A stretch of DNA of 16,263 nucleotides from JALZOC01 sp031361295 (GTDB lineage Bacteria; Acidobacteriota; Vicinamibacteria; Vicinamibacterales; 2-12-FULL-66-21), in assembly GCA_031361295.1 (NCBI GenBank), contig JANMCN010000269.1, positions 1 through 16,263 of the forward strand. The letters are read 5' to 3'. Within the stretch, counting starts at the first letter, position 1, and each line of letters begins with the position of its first letter. Of the stretch, positions 7,355 to 13,866 are shown piece after piece. The notes beneath the pieces were generated by a model. That model was not told the origin of the DNA and ran no database searches. It worked only from the letters and a program-made list of their open reading frames with translations. Position numbers and translations under genes: made by a program.

Positions 7355-8470
7355 GTGCGCAGCGACGACTTCTTCATGGCCCGCGCGCTCGCCGTCGCGG
7401 AACGCGGCCGGGGGCGCACGAGCCCGAACCCGCTCGTCGGCGCCGTGGTGGTCGACGGCGAGGGCGTTGTGGTGGGGTCGGGGAGCCACGAGGTTCTCGG
7501 CGGCCCTCACGCCGAGGTCCATGCCCTTCAGGCTGCGGGCCTCCGTGCCCGCGGCGCGACGCTCTACTGCACGCTCGAACCGTGCTCGCACGCGGGTCGG
7601 ACCGGCCCCTGCGCTCCGCAGGTGGCGGACGCCGGGATCCGCCGGGTCGTGGTGGCCATCGAGGATCCGAACCCTCTCGTCAGCGGCCGGGGAACCGCGA
7701 TTCTCAGGCAATGCGGCATCGAGGTCACCAGTGGAATTCGGATCGAGGACGCCCGCGCGCTGAACCGTCCGTTCTTCAGCGTCATGCTGAGACGCCGCCC
7801 TTTCGTCACGATGAAGGTTGCCCTCAGCGCCGACGGACGAATCAGCGGAGGTCCCGGCCTGCGCACACACTTGACCGGCCCGTCGGCAGACCGCCTGATC
7901 CATCGGGAGCGGGCAGAAATGGATGCGATCGCGGTGGGATCCGGGACGGTCGTTTCGGATGATCCGCTGCTGACGGCCCGGGGCGCATTCCGCCACCGCC
8001 CGCTGACGCGTCTCGTCTTCGACACGAGGCTGCGGACGCCGACGACGGCCAAACTGTTCTCGACGCTGGGGGCCGGCCCGGTGATAATCATGAGTACGCC
8101 CGCCGCCGCTGCCGCCGCTCCCGACAGGCTCGCCGCGCTCGTCGCGAGGGGCGCCGAAATGGTGCTGGTCGACGCCGGACCGCAGGCGCAGCCGGCCGGC
8201 CGTGAAAGCCGCCTGCGGGCCGCCCTCGAGCAGCTTGCCGCACGCGGTCTGTCCTCCATCACCGTTGAGGGAGGGGCAATGCTCCATCGATCGCTCTGGG
8301 ACGCGGGCCTGGTGGATCGCGTCCAGATCTTCCGAACGCCGCACGAGCTCGGGGAGCGGGGCCTCGAGTGGCTGCCGTCGGTCGCCTCCGGTGCGGGGCT
8401 GTGCGGCGTCAGCACGACGGTGGTTGGCGCGGACACGTTGATACAGGGTTATGTTCACCGGGTTGATTGA
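7355..8470 (+). CDS. ribD: Bifunctional riboflavin deaminase/reductase RibD
   Basis: Carries out the deamination of the pyrimidine intermediate and then reduction of its ribosyl side chain with NADPH in riboflavin synthesis. 371 residues, a normal two-domain length. The deaminase domain (1-145) has SPNPLVGAVVV (23-33), the zinc ligand and catalytic pair His52/Glu54 in PHAEVHA, and Cys77 and Cys86 in TLEPCSHAGRTGPC. The reductase domain (148-371) has VTMKVALSADGRIS, ERAEMDAIAVGSGTVVSDDP (185-204) and the substrate/NADPH-site block TVEGGAMLHRSLWDAGLVD. The start GTG 7355 gives MRSDDFFMARALAVAERG, matching the family N-terminus; ATG 7376 would cut the first helix. It begins 4 bases after ftsY, leaving no room for an FMN riboswitch, and overlaps ribE by 20 bases. 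Confidence 0.96.
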   Translation: MRSDDFFMARALAVAERGRGRTSPNPLVGAVVVDGEGVVVGSGSHEVLGGPHAEVHALQAAGLRARGATLYCTLEPCSHAGRTGPCAPQVADAGIRRVVVAIEDPNPLVSGRGTAILRQCGIEVTSGIRIEDARALNRPFFSVMLRRRPFVTMKVALSADGRISGGPGLRTHLTGPSADRLIHRERAEMDAIAVGSGTVVSDDPLLTARGAFRHRPLTRLVFDTRLRTPTTAKLFSTLGAGPVIIMSTPAAAAAAPDRLAALVARGAEMVLVDAGPQAQPAGRESRLRAALEQLAARGLSSITVEGGAMLHRSLWDAGLVDRVQIFRTPHELGERGLEWLPSVASGAGLCGVSTTVVGADTLIQGYVHRVD

Positions 8471-9068
8471 AGCGACCGGCGAAGTGGCGGAGGTCAAGCC
8501 GACCCCCGACGGCTGCCGCATCCGCCTGACGACCGGCATCGCTCGTGAGCTCGCCCCGGGCGACAGCCTGTCGGTGAACGGCGTGTGCCTGACCGTCGTG
8601 GCTGCCGATGACGAAGGGGTGCACGCCGACATCTCTCCCGAAACCGCGCGGGTGAGTGCGCTCGGCACACTGCATCGCGGCGCGCGCGTCAATCTCGAGC
8701 GGCCGCTTCGGGCCGACGCGCGGCTCGGCGGGCACTTCGTCCAGGGGCATGTCGATGCGACAGGGACGATCGAGGATATCCGGCCGGCGGGCGAATCGTT
8801 CTGGATCACGATCGAGTTCCCGCCGCTGCTCGCACCCTACATCGTCAGGAAGGGCTCCATCGCGATTGACGGCATCAGCCTGACGGTCGCCGGCGTGGAC
8901 GAGCGTCGTCTCGACGTGCAAATCATCCCTTACACGTGGGAGCACACGACGCTGAAATTCGCGAAGAAGGGCGATGTCGTCAACCTCGAGGTCGACATTC
9001 TGGGCAAGTACGTGGTCCGCGTGGCGGAGCTCGCGGGCATGACGCCCAAACAGCGGACGACCCACTGA
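8451..9068 (+). CDS. ribE: Riboflavin synthase, alpha subunit
   Basis: Dismutates two molecules of 6,7-dimethyl-8-ribityllumazine to riboflavin and the pyrimidine precursor; a homotrimer. 205 residues with two lumazine-binding repeats. Repeat one starts at MFTGLIEATGEV and includes SVNGVCLTVV (41-50) and FVQGHVDATG (96-105). Repeat two, from about 100, includes GSIAIDGISLTVAGVD (135-150) and ends near VDILGKYV (181-188). The ATG at 8451 lies inside the 3' end of ribD (20-base overlap), which implies coupled translation. The gene is called ribE or ribC depending on the organism. Its substrate needs lumazine synthase (ribH), which is not in this window. Confidence 0.96.
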   Translation: MFTGLIEATGEVAEVKPTPDGCRIRLTTGIARELAPGDSLSVNGVCLTVVAADDEGVHADISPETARVSALGTLHRGARVNLERPLRADARLGGHFVQGHVDATGTIEDIRPAGESFWITIEFPPLLAPYIVRKGSIAIDGISLTVAGVDERRLDVQIIPYTWEHTTLKFAKKGDVVNLEVDILGKYVVRVAELAGMTPKQRTTH

Positions 9069-9085
9069 TCGGGCGGACAGCGACT

Positions 9086-10321
9086 ATGGCGAAACAACCC
9101 ATCCGGCGGAAAAAGTCCCCCTTTGCCCCGATCGAGGAGGCGATCAAGGCCATCCGGAACGGACAGATGATCATCGTCATCGATGACGAGGACCGTGAGA
9201 ACGAAGGCGACCTGACGATTGCGGCCGACAAGATTACGCCCGACGCGATCAACTTCATGGCGAAATACGGGCGCGGCCTGATCTGCATGCCGATGACCGA
9301 GGAGCGGCTCGCGGAGCTCGATCTGCCGCAGATGGTCGCCCAGAACACCGCACGCTTCGACACCGCGTTCTGCGTGCCGATCGAGGCCAAGGGGGTCACG
9401 AGCACCGGGATCTCGGCGGGGGATCGCGCCGCGACGGTGCTTGCCGCGATCGATCCCCGGACGCAGCCGTCGGACCTGGCGCGTCCGGGCCACATGTTTC
9501 CGCTGAGGGCGAGAAACGGCGGCGTCCTGGTACGTGCCGGCCAGACGGAGGCGGCGGTCGACCTGGCGCGCATTGCCGGACTCTACCCGGCCGGGGTCAT
9601 CTGCGAGATCATGAACGACGACGGGACGATGGCGCGGGTGCCGGAGCTGACGAAGTTCGCCCGGCGGCACAAGCTGCTGCTCGTCACCGTCGCGGACCTG
9701 ATTCAGTACCGGATGCGCACCGAGGCGCTGGTGCGGAGGGTGGCGGCCGCCGAACTGCCAACGGCCGGGAACGGCGATTTCCGGGTGTTCGCGTACGAGA
9801 GCGTCATCGATCATGAGACCCACATCGCCCTCATCAAGGGAGAGATCGGGGATGGCCGTGACGTCCTGGTTCGCGTCCATTCCAGATGCCTGACCGGCGA
9901 CGTCTTCCACTCGGCCCGGTGCGACTGCGGTCCTCAGCTCGATGCGGCCCTGGAGCGCATCGCGGCGGAAGGGCGGGGAGTGCTCCTGTACCTCAACCAG
10001 GAGGGGCGGGGGATCGGGATGGCGAACAAGATCCGGGCGTATGAACTGCAGGATCAGGGTCTCGACACCGTCGAAGCCAACGAGCGGCTGGGATTCAAGG
10101 CGGATCAGCGCGACTACGGGATCGGGGTGCAGATCCTCAAGGATCTGGGGGTCCGCAGCATGCGGCTCCTGTCGAACAACCCCCGGAAGCTCGTCGGGAT
10201 CGAAGGCTATCAGTTGTCCGTCGTCGGGTGGCTGCCGCTCGAAATCGAAGCGTCCGAGACGACGCGGCGGTACCTCAAGACCAAGAAGGACAAGCTCGGG
10301 CACAAGCTCACGTCCGTTTGA
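9086..10321 (+). CDS. ribBA: Bifunctional DHBP synthase / GTP cyclohydrolase II
   Basis: Supplies both branches of riboflavin synthesis: dihydroxybutanone phosphate from ribulose 5-phosphate, and the pyrimidine from GTP. 411 residues. The N-terminal RibB domain (about 14-213) has VIDDEDRENEGDLTIAA (31-47), TGISAGDRAAT (107-117), RPGHMFPLRA (133-142) and GLYPAGVICEIMNDDG (165-180). The RibA domain (230-411) has VRVHSRCLTGDVFHSARCDCG (262-282, zinc ligands Cys268, Cys279, Cys281), LLYLNQEGRGIGMANKI (300-316), DYGIGVQIL and LLSNNPRKLVGIEGYQL. Key residues of both activities appear intact, unlike some fusions with a dead domain. The start ATG 9086 is 17 bases after ribE. The stop TGA (10319-10321) overlaps the -35 box of the putative ffh promoter. 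Confidence 0.96.
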   Translation: MAKQPIRRKKSPFAPIEEAIKAIRNGQMIIVIDDEDRENEGDLTIAADKITPDAINFMAKYGRGLICMPMTEERLAELDLPQMVAQNTARFDTAFCVPIEAKGVTSTGISAGDRAATVLAAIDPRTQPSDLARPGHMFPLRARNGGVLVRAGQTEAAVDLARIAGLYPAGVICEIMNDDGTMARVPELTKFARRHKLLLVTVADLIQYRMRTEALVRRVAAAELPTAGNGDFRVFAYESVIDHETHIALIKGEIGDGRDVLVRVHSRCLTGDVFHSARCDCGPQLDAALERIAAEGRGVLLYLNQEGRGIGMANKIRAYELQDQGLDTVEANERLGFKADQRDYGIGVQILKDLGVRSMRLLSNNPRKLVGIEGYQLSVVGWLPLEIEASETTRRYLKTKKDKLGHKLTSV

Positions 10322-10347
10322 CACATCCGTGGCCGTTCCGCTACGAT
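10318..10347 (+). promoter_or_regulatory. Putative sigma70-type promoter for ffh and the ribosomal operon
   Basis: A perfect TTGACA at 10318-10323, 18 bases of spacing, then TACGAT at 10342-10347 (4 of 6 to TATAAT, with the key first T, second A and last T). Expected transcription start near 10354, about 73 bases before the ffh ATG. The -35 box overlaps the ribBA stop codon. It is the best promoter match I see in the window and would let ffh and rpsP onward be expressed independently of the rib genes. Confidence 0.6.
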
Positions 10348-10358
10348 AAACGTTTGCG

Positions 10359-10413
10359 CCTGAAGCTCTTAGAGTCTTCGGGCGATGCGCGGCGGGGGGG
10401 CACCGCGCCGCGC
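10359..10413 (+). promoter_or_regulatory. Two consecutive hairpins in the ffh leader
   Basis: Hairpin 1: CCTGAAGCTC (10359-10368), loop TTA, then GAG-T-CTTCGGG (10372-10382), a 10-pair stem with one bulged T and one G-U pair. Hairpin 2: GCGCGGCG (10387-10394) pairs perfectly with CGCCGCGC (10406-10413) around an 11-base loop. The second ends 13 bases before the ffh ATG. There is no T-run, so they are not typical terminators. They fill nearly the whole leader expected from the promoter at 10318-10347. A regulatory role is inference. Confidence 0.45.
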
Positions 10414-10426
10414 CGGCTTCAAGACC

Positions 10427-11788
10427 ATGTTTGAATCCCTCAGCGATCGCCTCCAGGGCGTCTTCCGCTCCCTGCGCGGGGAGATCCGCCTCACCGAGGC
10501 GACGGTCGAAGCGGCGCTGCGCGAGATTCGGATGGCGCTGCTCGAGGCCGACGTCAATTTCAAGGTCGTGAAGGCCTTCATCGACCGGGTGCGCGACCGG
10601 GCGGTGGACCAGGAGGTGCTGAAGAGCCTGACGCCGGATCAGCAGGTCGTCCGCATCGTGCGCGACGAGATGCTGGCGCTGTTCGGGGAGACAGCCGGTG
10701 GCTTGCCGCCGTCCTCCGCGCACCCGCGGGTGGTTCTGCTGCTCGGCCTGCAGGGATCCGGGAAGACGACGACGGCGGGGAAGCTTGGCCGCTGGCTGAC
10801 GAAGCAGGGGAAACATCCGCTGCTCGTCTCGACGGACGTCCGGCGCCCGGCCGCGATCGAGCAGTTGAACGTCGTCGGAAAGCAAGCCGGGGTGCGCGTG
10901 CACGACCCGGCGGGCGATCTGGATCCGGTGCGCCGCGCGGGCGGCGCCATGACGGAGGCTCGCAACAGCGGCTTCGATACGCTGATTGTCGACACCGCCG
11001 GGCGGCTGCACATCGACGACGAGCTGATGGAGGAACTGCAGGCCATCAGCGCGGCGGTCAATCCGACCGATCGGTTGTACGTCGCCGACGCGATGACCGG
11101 GCAGGACGCGATCAAGAGCGCCGGCGAGTTCAACCGCCGCATCGGGATCAGCGGAGTGGTGCTGTCCAAGATGGACGGCGATGCGCGCGGTGGTGCCGCG
11201 CTCTCGGTCGTCGGCGTCGTGGGGGTTCCGATCGCGTTCGTGGGCAGTGGTGAGCGGCTCCAGGATCTCGAGCCTTTCCATCCTGATCGCGTGGTGTCGC
11301 GCGTGCTCGGGATGGGCGACGTGCTGTCGCTCATCGAGAAGGCCGAAGAGGCCGTTTCGGCCGAGGATGCGGAGAAGCTCGAACGCAAGCTGCGTCTCGA
11401 CGAGTTCACGCTGGAAGACTTTCGCGACCAGCTGCGGACCATCAAGAAGATGGGGCCGATCGAACAGATTCTCGGGATGCTGCCGGGGATGGGCAACATC
11501 AAGGAACTCGCGGCGAACCGCGAGAAGGTCGACGACAAGCAGCTCGATCGCGTGGAGGCCATCATCAACTCGATGACGCCCCACGAGCGGCGGAACCACC
11601 AGTTGATCAGCGGGAGCCGCCGGAAACGGATCGCCAGGGGCAGCGGCACGTCGGTCGAAGAGATCAACCGGCTGCTGAAGCAGTTCGTCCAGATGAAGAA
11701 GATGCTCAAACAGATGGGCGGTATGGCGGCGATGGCGGGCGGGAAAAAGGGCGGCCTCGGGATGATGAAGGGGCTGATCGGGCGATAG
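10427..11788 (+). CDS. ffh: Signal recognition particle protein Ffh (SRP54)
   Basis: GTPase that binds signal sequences and SRP RNA and hands ribosomes to FtsY. 453 residues, standard length. The N domain is 1-90. The G domain has GLQGSGKTTTAGKLGRWL (107-124), STDVRRPAAIEQL (135-147), IVDTAGRLHIDDELMEEL (187-204), LSKMDGDARGG (246-256) and VGSGERLQDLEPF (272-284). The methionine-rich M domain (about 325-453) includes MLPGMGNIKE and the RNA-binding helix-turn-helix region SRRKRIARGSGTSVEEINRLL (397-417), followed by an M/G/K-rich tail. ATG 10427 gives the canonical MFESLSDRLQGVFRSLRG. An earlier ATG at 10385 would add 14 residues translated from the leader hairpin and is disfavoured. The SRP RNA gene is not in the window. 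Confidence 0.97.
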   Translation: MFESLSDRLQGVFRSLRGEIRLTEATVEAALREIRMALLEADVNFKVVKAFIDRVRDRAVDQEVLKSLTPDQQVVRIVRDEMLALFGETAGGLPPSSAHPRVVLLLGLQGSGKTTTAGKLGRWLTKQGKHPLLVSTDVRRPAAIEQLNVVGKQAGVRVHDPAGDLDPVRRAGGAMTEARNSGFDTLIVDTAGRLHIDDELMEELQAISAAVNPTDRLYVADAMTGQDAIKSAGEFNRRIGISGVVLSKMDGDARGGAALSVVGVVGVPIAFVGSGERLQDLEPFHPDRVVSRVLGMGDVLSLIEKAEEAVSAEDAEKLERKLRLDEFTLEDFRDQLRTIKKMGPIEQILGMLPGMGNIKELAANREKVDDKQLDRVEAIINSMTPHERRNHQLISGSRRKRIARGSGTSVEEINRLLKQFVQMKKMLKQMGGMAAMAGGKKGGLGMMKGLIGR

Positions 11789-11793
11789 GAACG

Positions 11794-11824
11794 AGCTTCC
11801 GGCTTCCAGCTGCCAGCTTCCAGC
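11794..11824 (+). repeat. Inverted-orientation heptamer repeats after ffh
   Basis: Short period-7 units on the plus strand (approximately AGCTTCC, GGCTTCC, AGCTGCC, AGCTTCC, AGC). On the minus strand they read GCTGGAA, GCTGGCA, GCTGGAA, which fits the RCTGRRA family of the other two arrays. The segment 11803-11824 can pair with the direct array at 11854-11884, with two G-U pairs and one mismatch across 22 positions. GCTGCCAGC (11809-11817) can instead pair perfectly with GCTGGCAGC (11830-11838). Confidence 0.7.
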
Positions 11825-11853
11825 ACGACGCTGGCAGCGCAGACGGAAATTGG

Positions 11854-11884
11854 GCTGGGAGCTGGGAGCTGGGAGCTGGGAGCT
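11854..11884 (+). repeat. Heptamer tandem array abutting rpsP, unit GCTGGGA
   Basis: Four perfect copies of GCTGGGA (11854-11881) plus GCT run directly into the rpsP ATG at 11885. Each unit contains GGGAG, a Shine-Dalgarno-like core; the copy at 11871-11875 lies 9 bases before the ATG and probably serves as the ribosome binding site, while the last copy (11878-11882) is too close. The array therefore doubles as the translation signal of rpsP. It can pair with the inverted units at 11803-11824. Confidence 0.85.
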
Positions 11885-12157
11885 ATGTTAGCAATTCGTT
11901 TGAGGCGGATGGGTTCGAAGAAGCGGCCGTTTTTCCGCGTGGTCGTCACCGATTCGCGCACGGCGCGCGACAGCAGTTTCGTCGAGGTGCTGGGGCATTA
12001 CAACCCCCGCACGAAGCCCGAGACGCTGGACATCAAGCGGGATCGGCTGGATCACTGGTTGAAGCTGGGCGCCTCGCCGTCCGACACCGTGCGGACGCTG
12101 GTGGCCCGGATGCCTCCCGCGCCGGCGCAGCCGGTCGCCGAACAGCCCGCGTCGTGA
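11885..12157 (+). CDS. rpsP: 30S ribosomal protein S16
   Basis: Small-subunit protein needed for 30S assembly. 90 residues, within family range. The N-terminus MLAIRLRRMGSKKRPFFRVV, then VTDSRTARDSSFVEVLGHYNP (21-41) and LDHWLKLGASPSDTVRTL, are the conserved S16 blocks. The last 15 residues (PPAPAQPVAEQPAS) are a low-complexity Pro/Ala tail, common in this position. The start ATG directly follows a GCTGGGA repeat array that provides GGGAG. The stop overlaps khpA (GTGA at 12154-12157). It is the first gene of the conserved rpsP-khpA-rimM-trmD-rplS order. Confidence 0.97.
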   Translation: MLAIRLRRMGSKKRPFFRVVVTDSRTARDSSFVEVLGHYNPRTKPETLDIKRDRLDHWLKLGASPSDTVRTLVARMPPAPAQPVAEQPAS

Positions 12158-12414
12158 GCCGCGCGCGCGACGTCGTCGAGGTCGTCGCCAGGGCGCTGGC
12201 GGATCGGCCGCAGGCGGTTCGTGTCTCGGAGCGCGCGCACAACGGGCAGACGCTCATCGAGCTGTTCATGGCGCCCGGGGACCTCGGCCGCGTGATTGGA
12301 CGCCAGGGGCGGACGGCCGCCGCGCTGCGCACGCTGGCCGGAACCGCTGCTGAACTCGAGGGTGCGAAGGTGACGCTGGAGTTCAGGGACGAGCAGGGGC
12401 CCTCGCGCACGTAG
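12154..12414 (+). CDS. khpA: KH-domain RNA-binding protein KhpA
   Basis: Small cytoplasmic RNA-binding protein of the KhpA (YlqC) family, which in Firmicutes partners KhpB and binds many RNAs. 86 residues, of which about 28-77 form the type II KH fold with the GxxG loop in VIGRQGRTAAALRTL (47-61, loop GRQG 49-52). The GTG start at 12154 overlaps the rpsP stop in GTGA. The position between rpsP and rimM is the one this family occupies in many phyla, which supports the assignment for so short a protein. No khpB/jag is present here. Confidence 0.92.
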   Translation: MSRARDVVEVVARALADRPQAVRVSERAHNGQTLIELFMAPGDLGRVIGRQGRTAAALRTLAGTAAELEGAKVTLEFRDEQGPSRT

Positions 12415-12444
12415 CAAGTGTCGCTAGTTGAACAGGGCACGCTG

Positions 12445-12969
12445 ATGACGATGAGCTCGGACGATCTGGTTCTGGTGGGCCGGGTGGCACGTCCGCACGG
12501 GGTTCGCGGGCAGGTCGTCGTGAATCCCGAAACGGACTTCGTCGAGGAACGCTTCACCCGCGGCCAGGTCCTGCTCATCGGCCCTCCGGACCGGCCGGTC
12601 GAACGGGCCATCGACGAGGTCCGGTTCCAGCAGGGGCGTCCGATCCTCACACTCGCCGGCATCGGCACGATGGACGATGCGGAGCGACTCGCCGGGTCGG
12701 AGGTATGGCTGCCCCAGGCGTCGCTCGCGCCGCTGCCGCGGGGCACGTACTATCGGCACGACCTCATCGGCTGTGAGGTCCGGGATACGGCGGACGGACT
12801 CGTGGGTCGTGTGACGGCGGTGGAAGGGACGCTCGATCGCAGTTATCTGGTGATCGACGGAGATGTGATGCTGCCGCTCGTTGACGGCATCTGTCTCGAC
12901 GTAAACATGGAGGCGCGGCGCATCGTGGTGCAGCCTCCGGAGGGACTGCTCGATCTGTACCGCTCCTGA
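12445..12969 (+). CDS. rimM: Ribosome maturation factor RimM
   Basis: Assists maturation of the 30S head and binds S19. 174 residues from ATG 12445. The N-terminal RimM domain begins LVGRVARPHGVRGQVVVNPET (10-30) and includes the segment around FQQGRPILTLAGIGTMDDAE (61-80). The C-terminal PRC-barrel begins PLPRGTYYRHDLIGCEV (97-112) and contains ILP-like MLPLVDGICLDVN. Three starts are possible in frame: GTG 12418, ATG 12445 and ATG 12451. ATG 12445 has AGGG 8 bases upstream and is preferred, but GTG 12418, three bases after the khpA stop, would suit an operon. It lies between khpA and trmD as usual. Confidence 0.95.
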   Translation: MTMSSDDLVLVGRVARPHGVRGQVVVNPETDFVEERFTRGQVLLIGPPDRPVERAIDEVRFQQGRPILTLAGIGTMDDAERLAGSEVWLPQASLAPLPRGTYYRHDLIGCEVRDTADGLVGRVTAVEGTLDRSYLVIDGDVMLPLVDGICLDVNMEARRIVVQPPEGLLDLYRS

Positions 12970-13029
12970 CCGGTGCCCGGACCCATCGACGGCCGCGCCG
13001 CGGAGAGCTCGAAGAACACGGGACCGACG

Positions 13030-13788
13030 GTGAAGATAGATATCGTCACCATCTTCCCGAAGATGGTCTCGGAGCCGCAGACCGAAGGCATCGTCGGCCG
13101 CGCGATCGATCGGGGAGTGCTCGACCTCAGGGTGCACGATCTCCGCGACCACGCGACCGATCGGCACCGCGTCGTCGACGACATGCCGTTCGGCGGAGGA
13201 CCCGGGATGGTGCTGAAGGCCGAACCGCTGTTCAGGGCCGTCGCGCACATCAGGTCGGACCGGGGGACGCCGGGGGCGGTGGTGCTCACGTCCCCGGACG
13301 GTGATCGGTTCACGCAGCACGCGGCGCGCCGGCTGGCCTCCGTGGGGCACATCGTCGTGCTGTGTGGGCGGTACGAAGGCGTCGACGAGCGCGTACGGAC
13401 GCACCTGGCGACCGAGGCGGTGTCGATTGGCGACTACGTCGTGTCGGGCGGGGAATTGCCGGCCCTCGTGATTGTCGATGCCGTCGCGAGGCTCGTCCCG
13501 GGTGTGGTGGGAGACGAACAGTCGGTCGCTGGCGATTCGTTCTCCCGCGGGCTGCTCGACTACCCGCAGTACACGCGTCCGGCCGAATACGAGGGGATGG
13601 GGGTTCCGCCGGTGCTGCTGTCGGGGCACCATCGGGACATCGAGCGGTGGCGACGGCGCGAGGCGCTCGCGCGCACGCTCGAGCGGCGTCCGGATCTGCT
13701 GGCTGGGCTGTCGCTCGACGCAGAGGACGCCGCGCTGCTGAGGGAGCTGCTGGCGAGAGTGCCGCCCGCGCGGAGCGGGAGCGAATGA
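13030..13788 (+). CDS. trmD: tRNA (guanine-N1)-methyltransferase TrmD
   Basis: Methylates G37 next to the anticodon using S-adenosylmethionine, preventing +1 frameshifts. 252 residues. It is a SPOUT enzyme with a deep-trefoil knot: PFGGGPGMVLKAEPL (53-67), LTSPDG (86-91), VLCGRYEGVDERV (110-122) and SIGDYVVSGGELPAL (132-146). The C-terminal domain has GDSFSRGLLDYPQYTRP (168-184), including Asp169 (the catalytic aspartate of E. coli TrmD), and VPPVLLSGHH. GTG 13030 is selected because it gives the family start MKIDIVTIFP; an in-frame GTG at 12973 would add 19 poorly conserved residues. The stop codon sits inside a perfect 9-pair inverted repeat. Confidence 0.96.
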   Translation: MKIDIVTIFPKMVSEPQTEGIVGRAIDRGVLDLRVHDLRDHATDRHRVVDDMPFGGGPGMVLKAEPLFRAVAHIRSDRGTPGAVVLTSPDGDRFTQHAARRLASVGHIVVLCGRYEGVDERVRTHLATEAVSIGDYVVSGGELPALVIVDAVARLVPGVVGDEQSVAGDSFSRGLLDYPQYTRPAEYEGMGVPPVLLSGHHRDIERWRRREALARTLERRPDLLAGLSLDAEDAALLRELLARVPPARSGSE

Positions 13789-13815
13789 CAGCCGTCATTC
13801 GCCGGTGATCCGGCG
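13781..13815 (+). promoter_or_regulatory. Overlapping hairpins at the trmD stop, before rplS
   Basis: GCGAATGAC (13781-13789) pairs perfectly with GTCATTCGC (13794-13802) around a 4-base loop, enclosing the trmD TGA. CGCCGG (13800-13805) pairs with CCGGCG (13810-13815) around TGAT. The two share 13800-13802, so they compete at the edges. No T-run follows, which argues against a factor-independent terminator; a role in differential expression or RNA stability between trmD and rplS is possible. Confidence 0.5.
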
Positions 13816-13853
13816 GCCGCCAGCTACGGTGTGGGCGGACCTGCCCTATAACG

Positions 13854-13859
13854 AAGGAG
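13854..13859 (+). promoter_or_regulatory. Strong Shine-Dalgarno of rplS
   Basis: AAGGAG ends 7 bases before ATG 13867 and only 4 before GTG 13864, which decides for the ATG. It is the strongest ribosome binding site in the window, fitting a highly expressed ribosomal protein. Confidence 0.85.
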
Positions 13860-13866
13860 CGTTGTG

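Noticed and set aside
7351..7376. FMN riboswitch before ribD
   Set aside because: Only 4 bases separate ftsY and ribD and I see no RFN-type conserved structure within ftsY; the space is too short.
10321..10426. SRP RNA (4.5S) gene in the gap before ffh
   Set aside because: The gap forms hairpins but lacks the GNRA-capped helix with the conserved asymmetric internal loop of SRP RNA, and is mostly the ffh leader.
8930..11599. Very long open frame (889 codons) on the minus strand across ribE, ribBA and ffh
   Set aside because: It is antisense to well conserved genes; its product is rich in Arg, His, Asp and Pro with no recognisable domain, as expected for a shadow frame in GC-rich DNA. Similar shadows occur at 7247-8809, 3081-4349 and 5823-7250.
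6383..11884. Heptamer arrays as a CRISPR array
   Set aside because: Units are 7 bases with no spacers between them, so these are simple tandem repeats.
13847..13852. TATAAC as a -10 box for rplS
   Set aside because: The sequence at the matching -35 distance (CTACGG) does not resemble TTGACA, and a start there would leave almost no leader before the Shine-Dalgarno.
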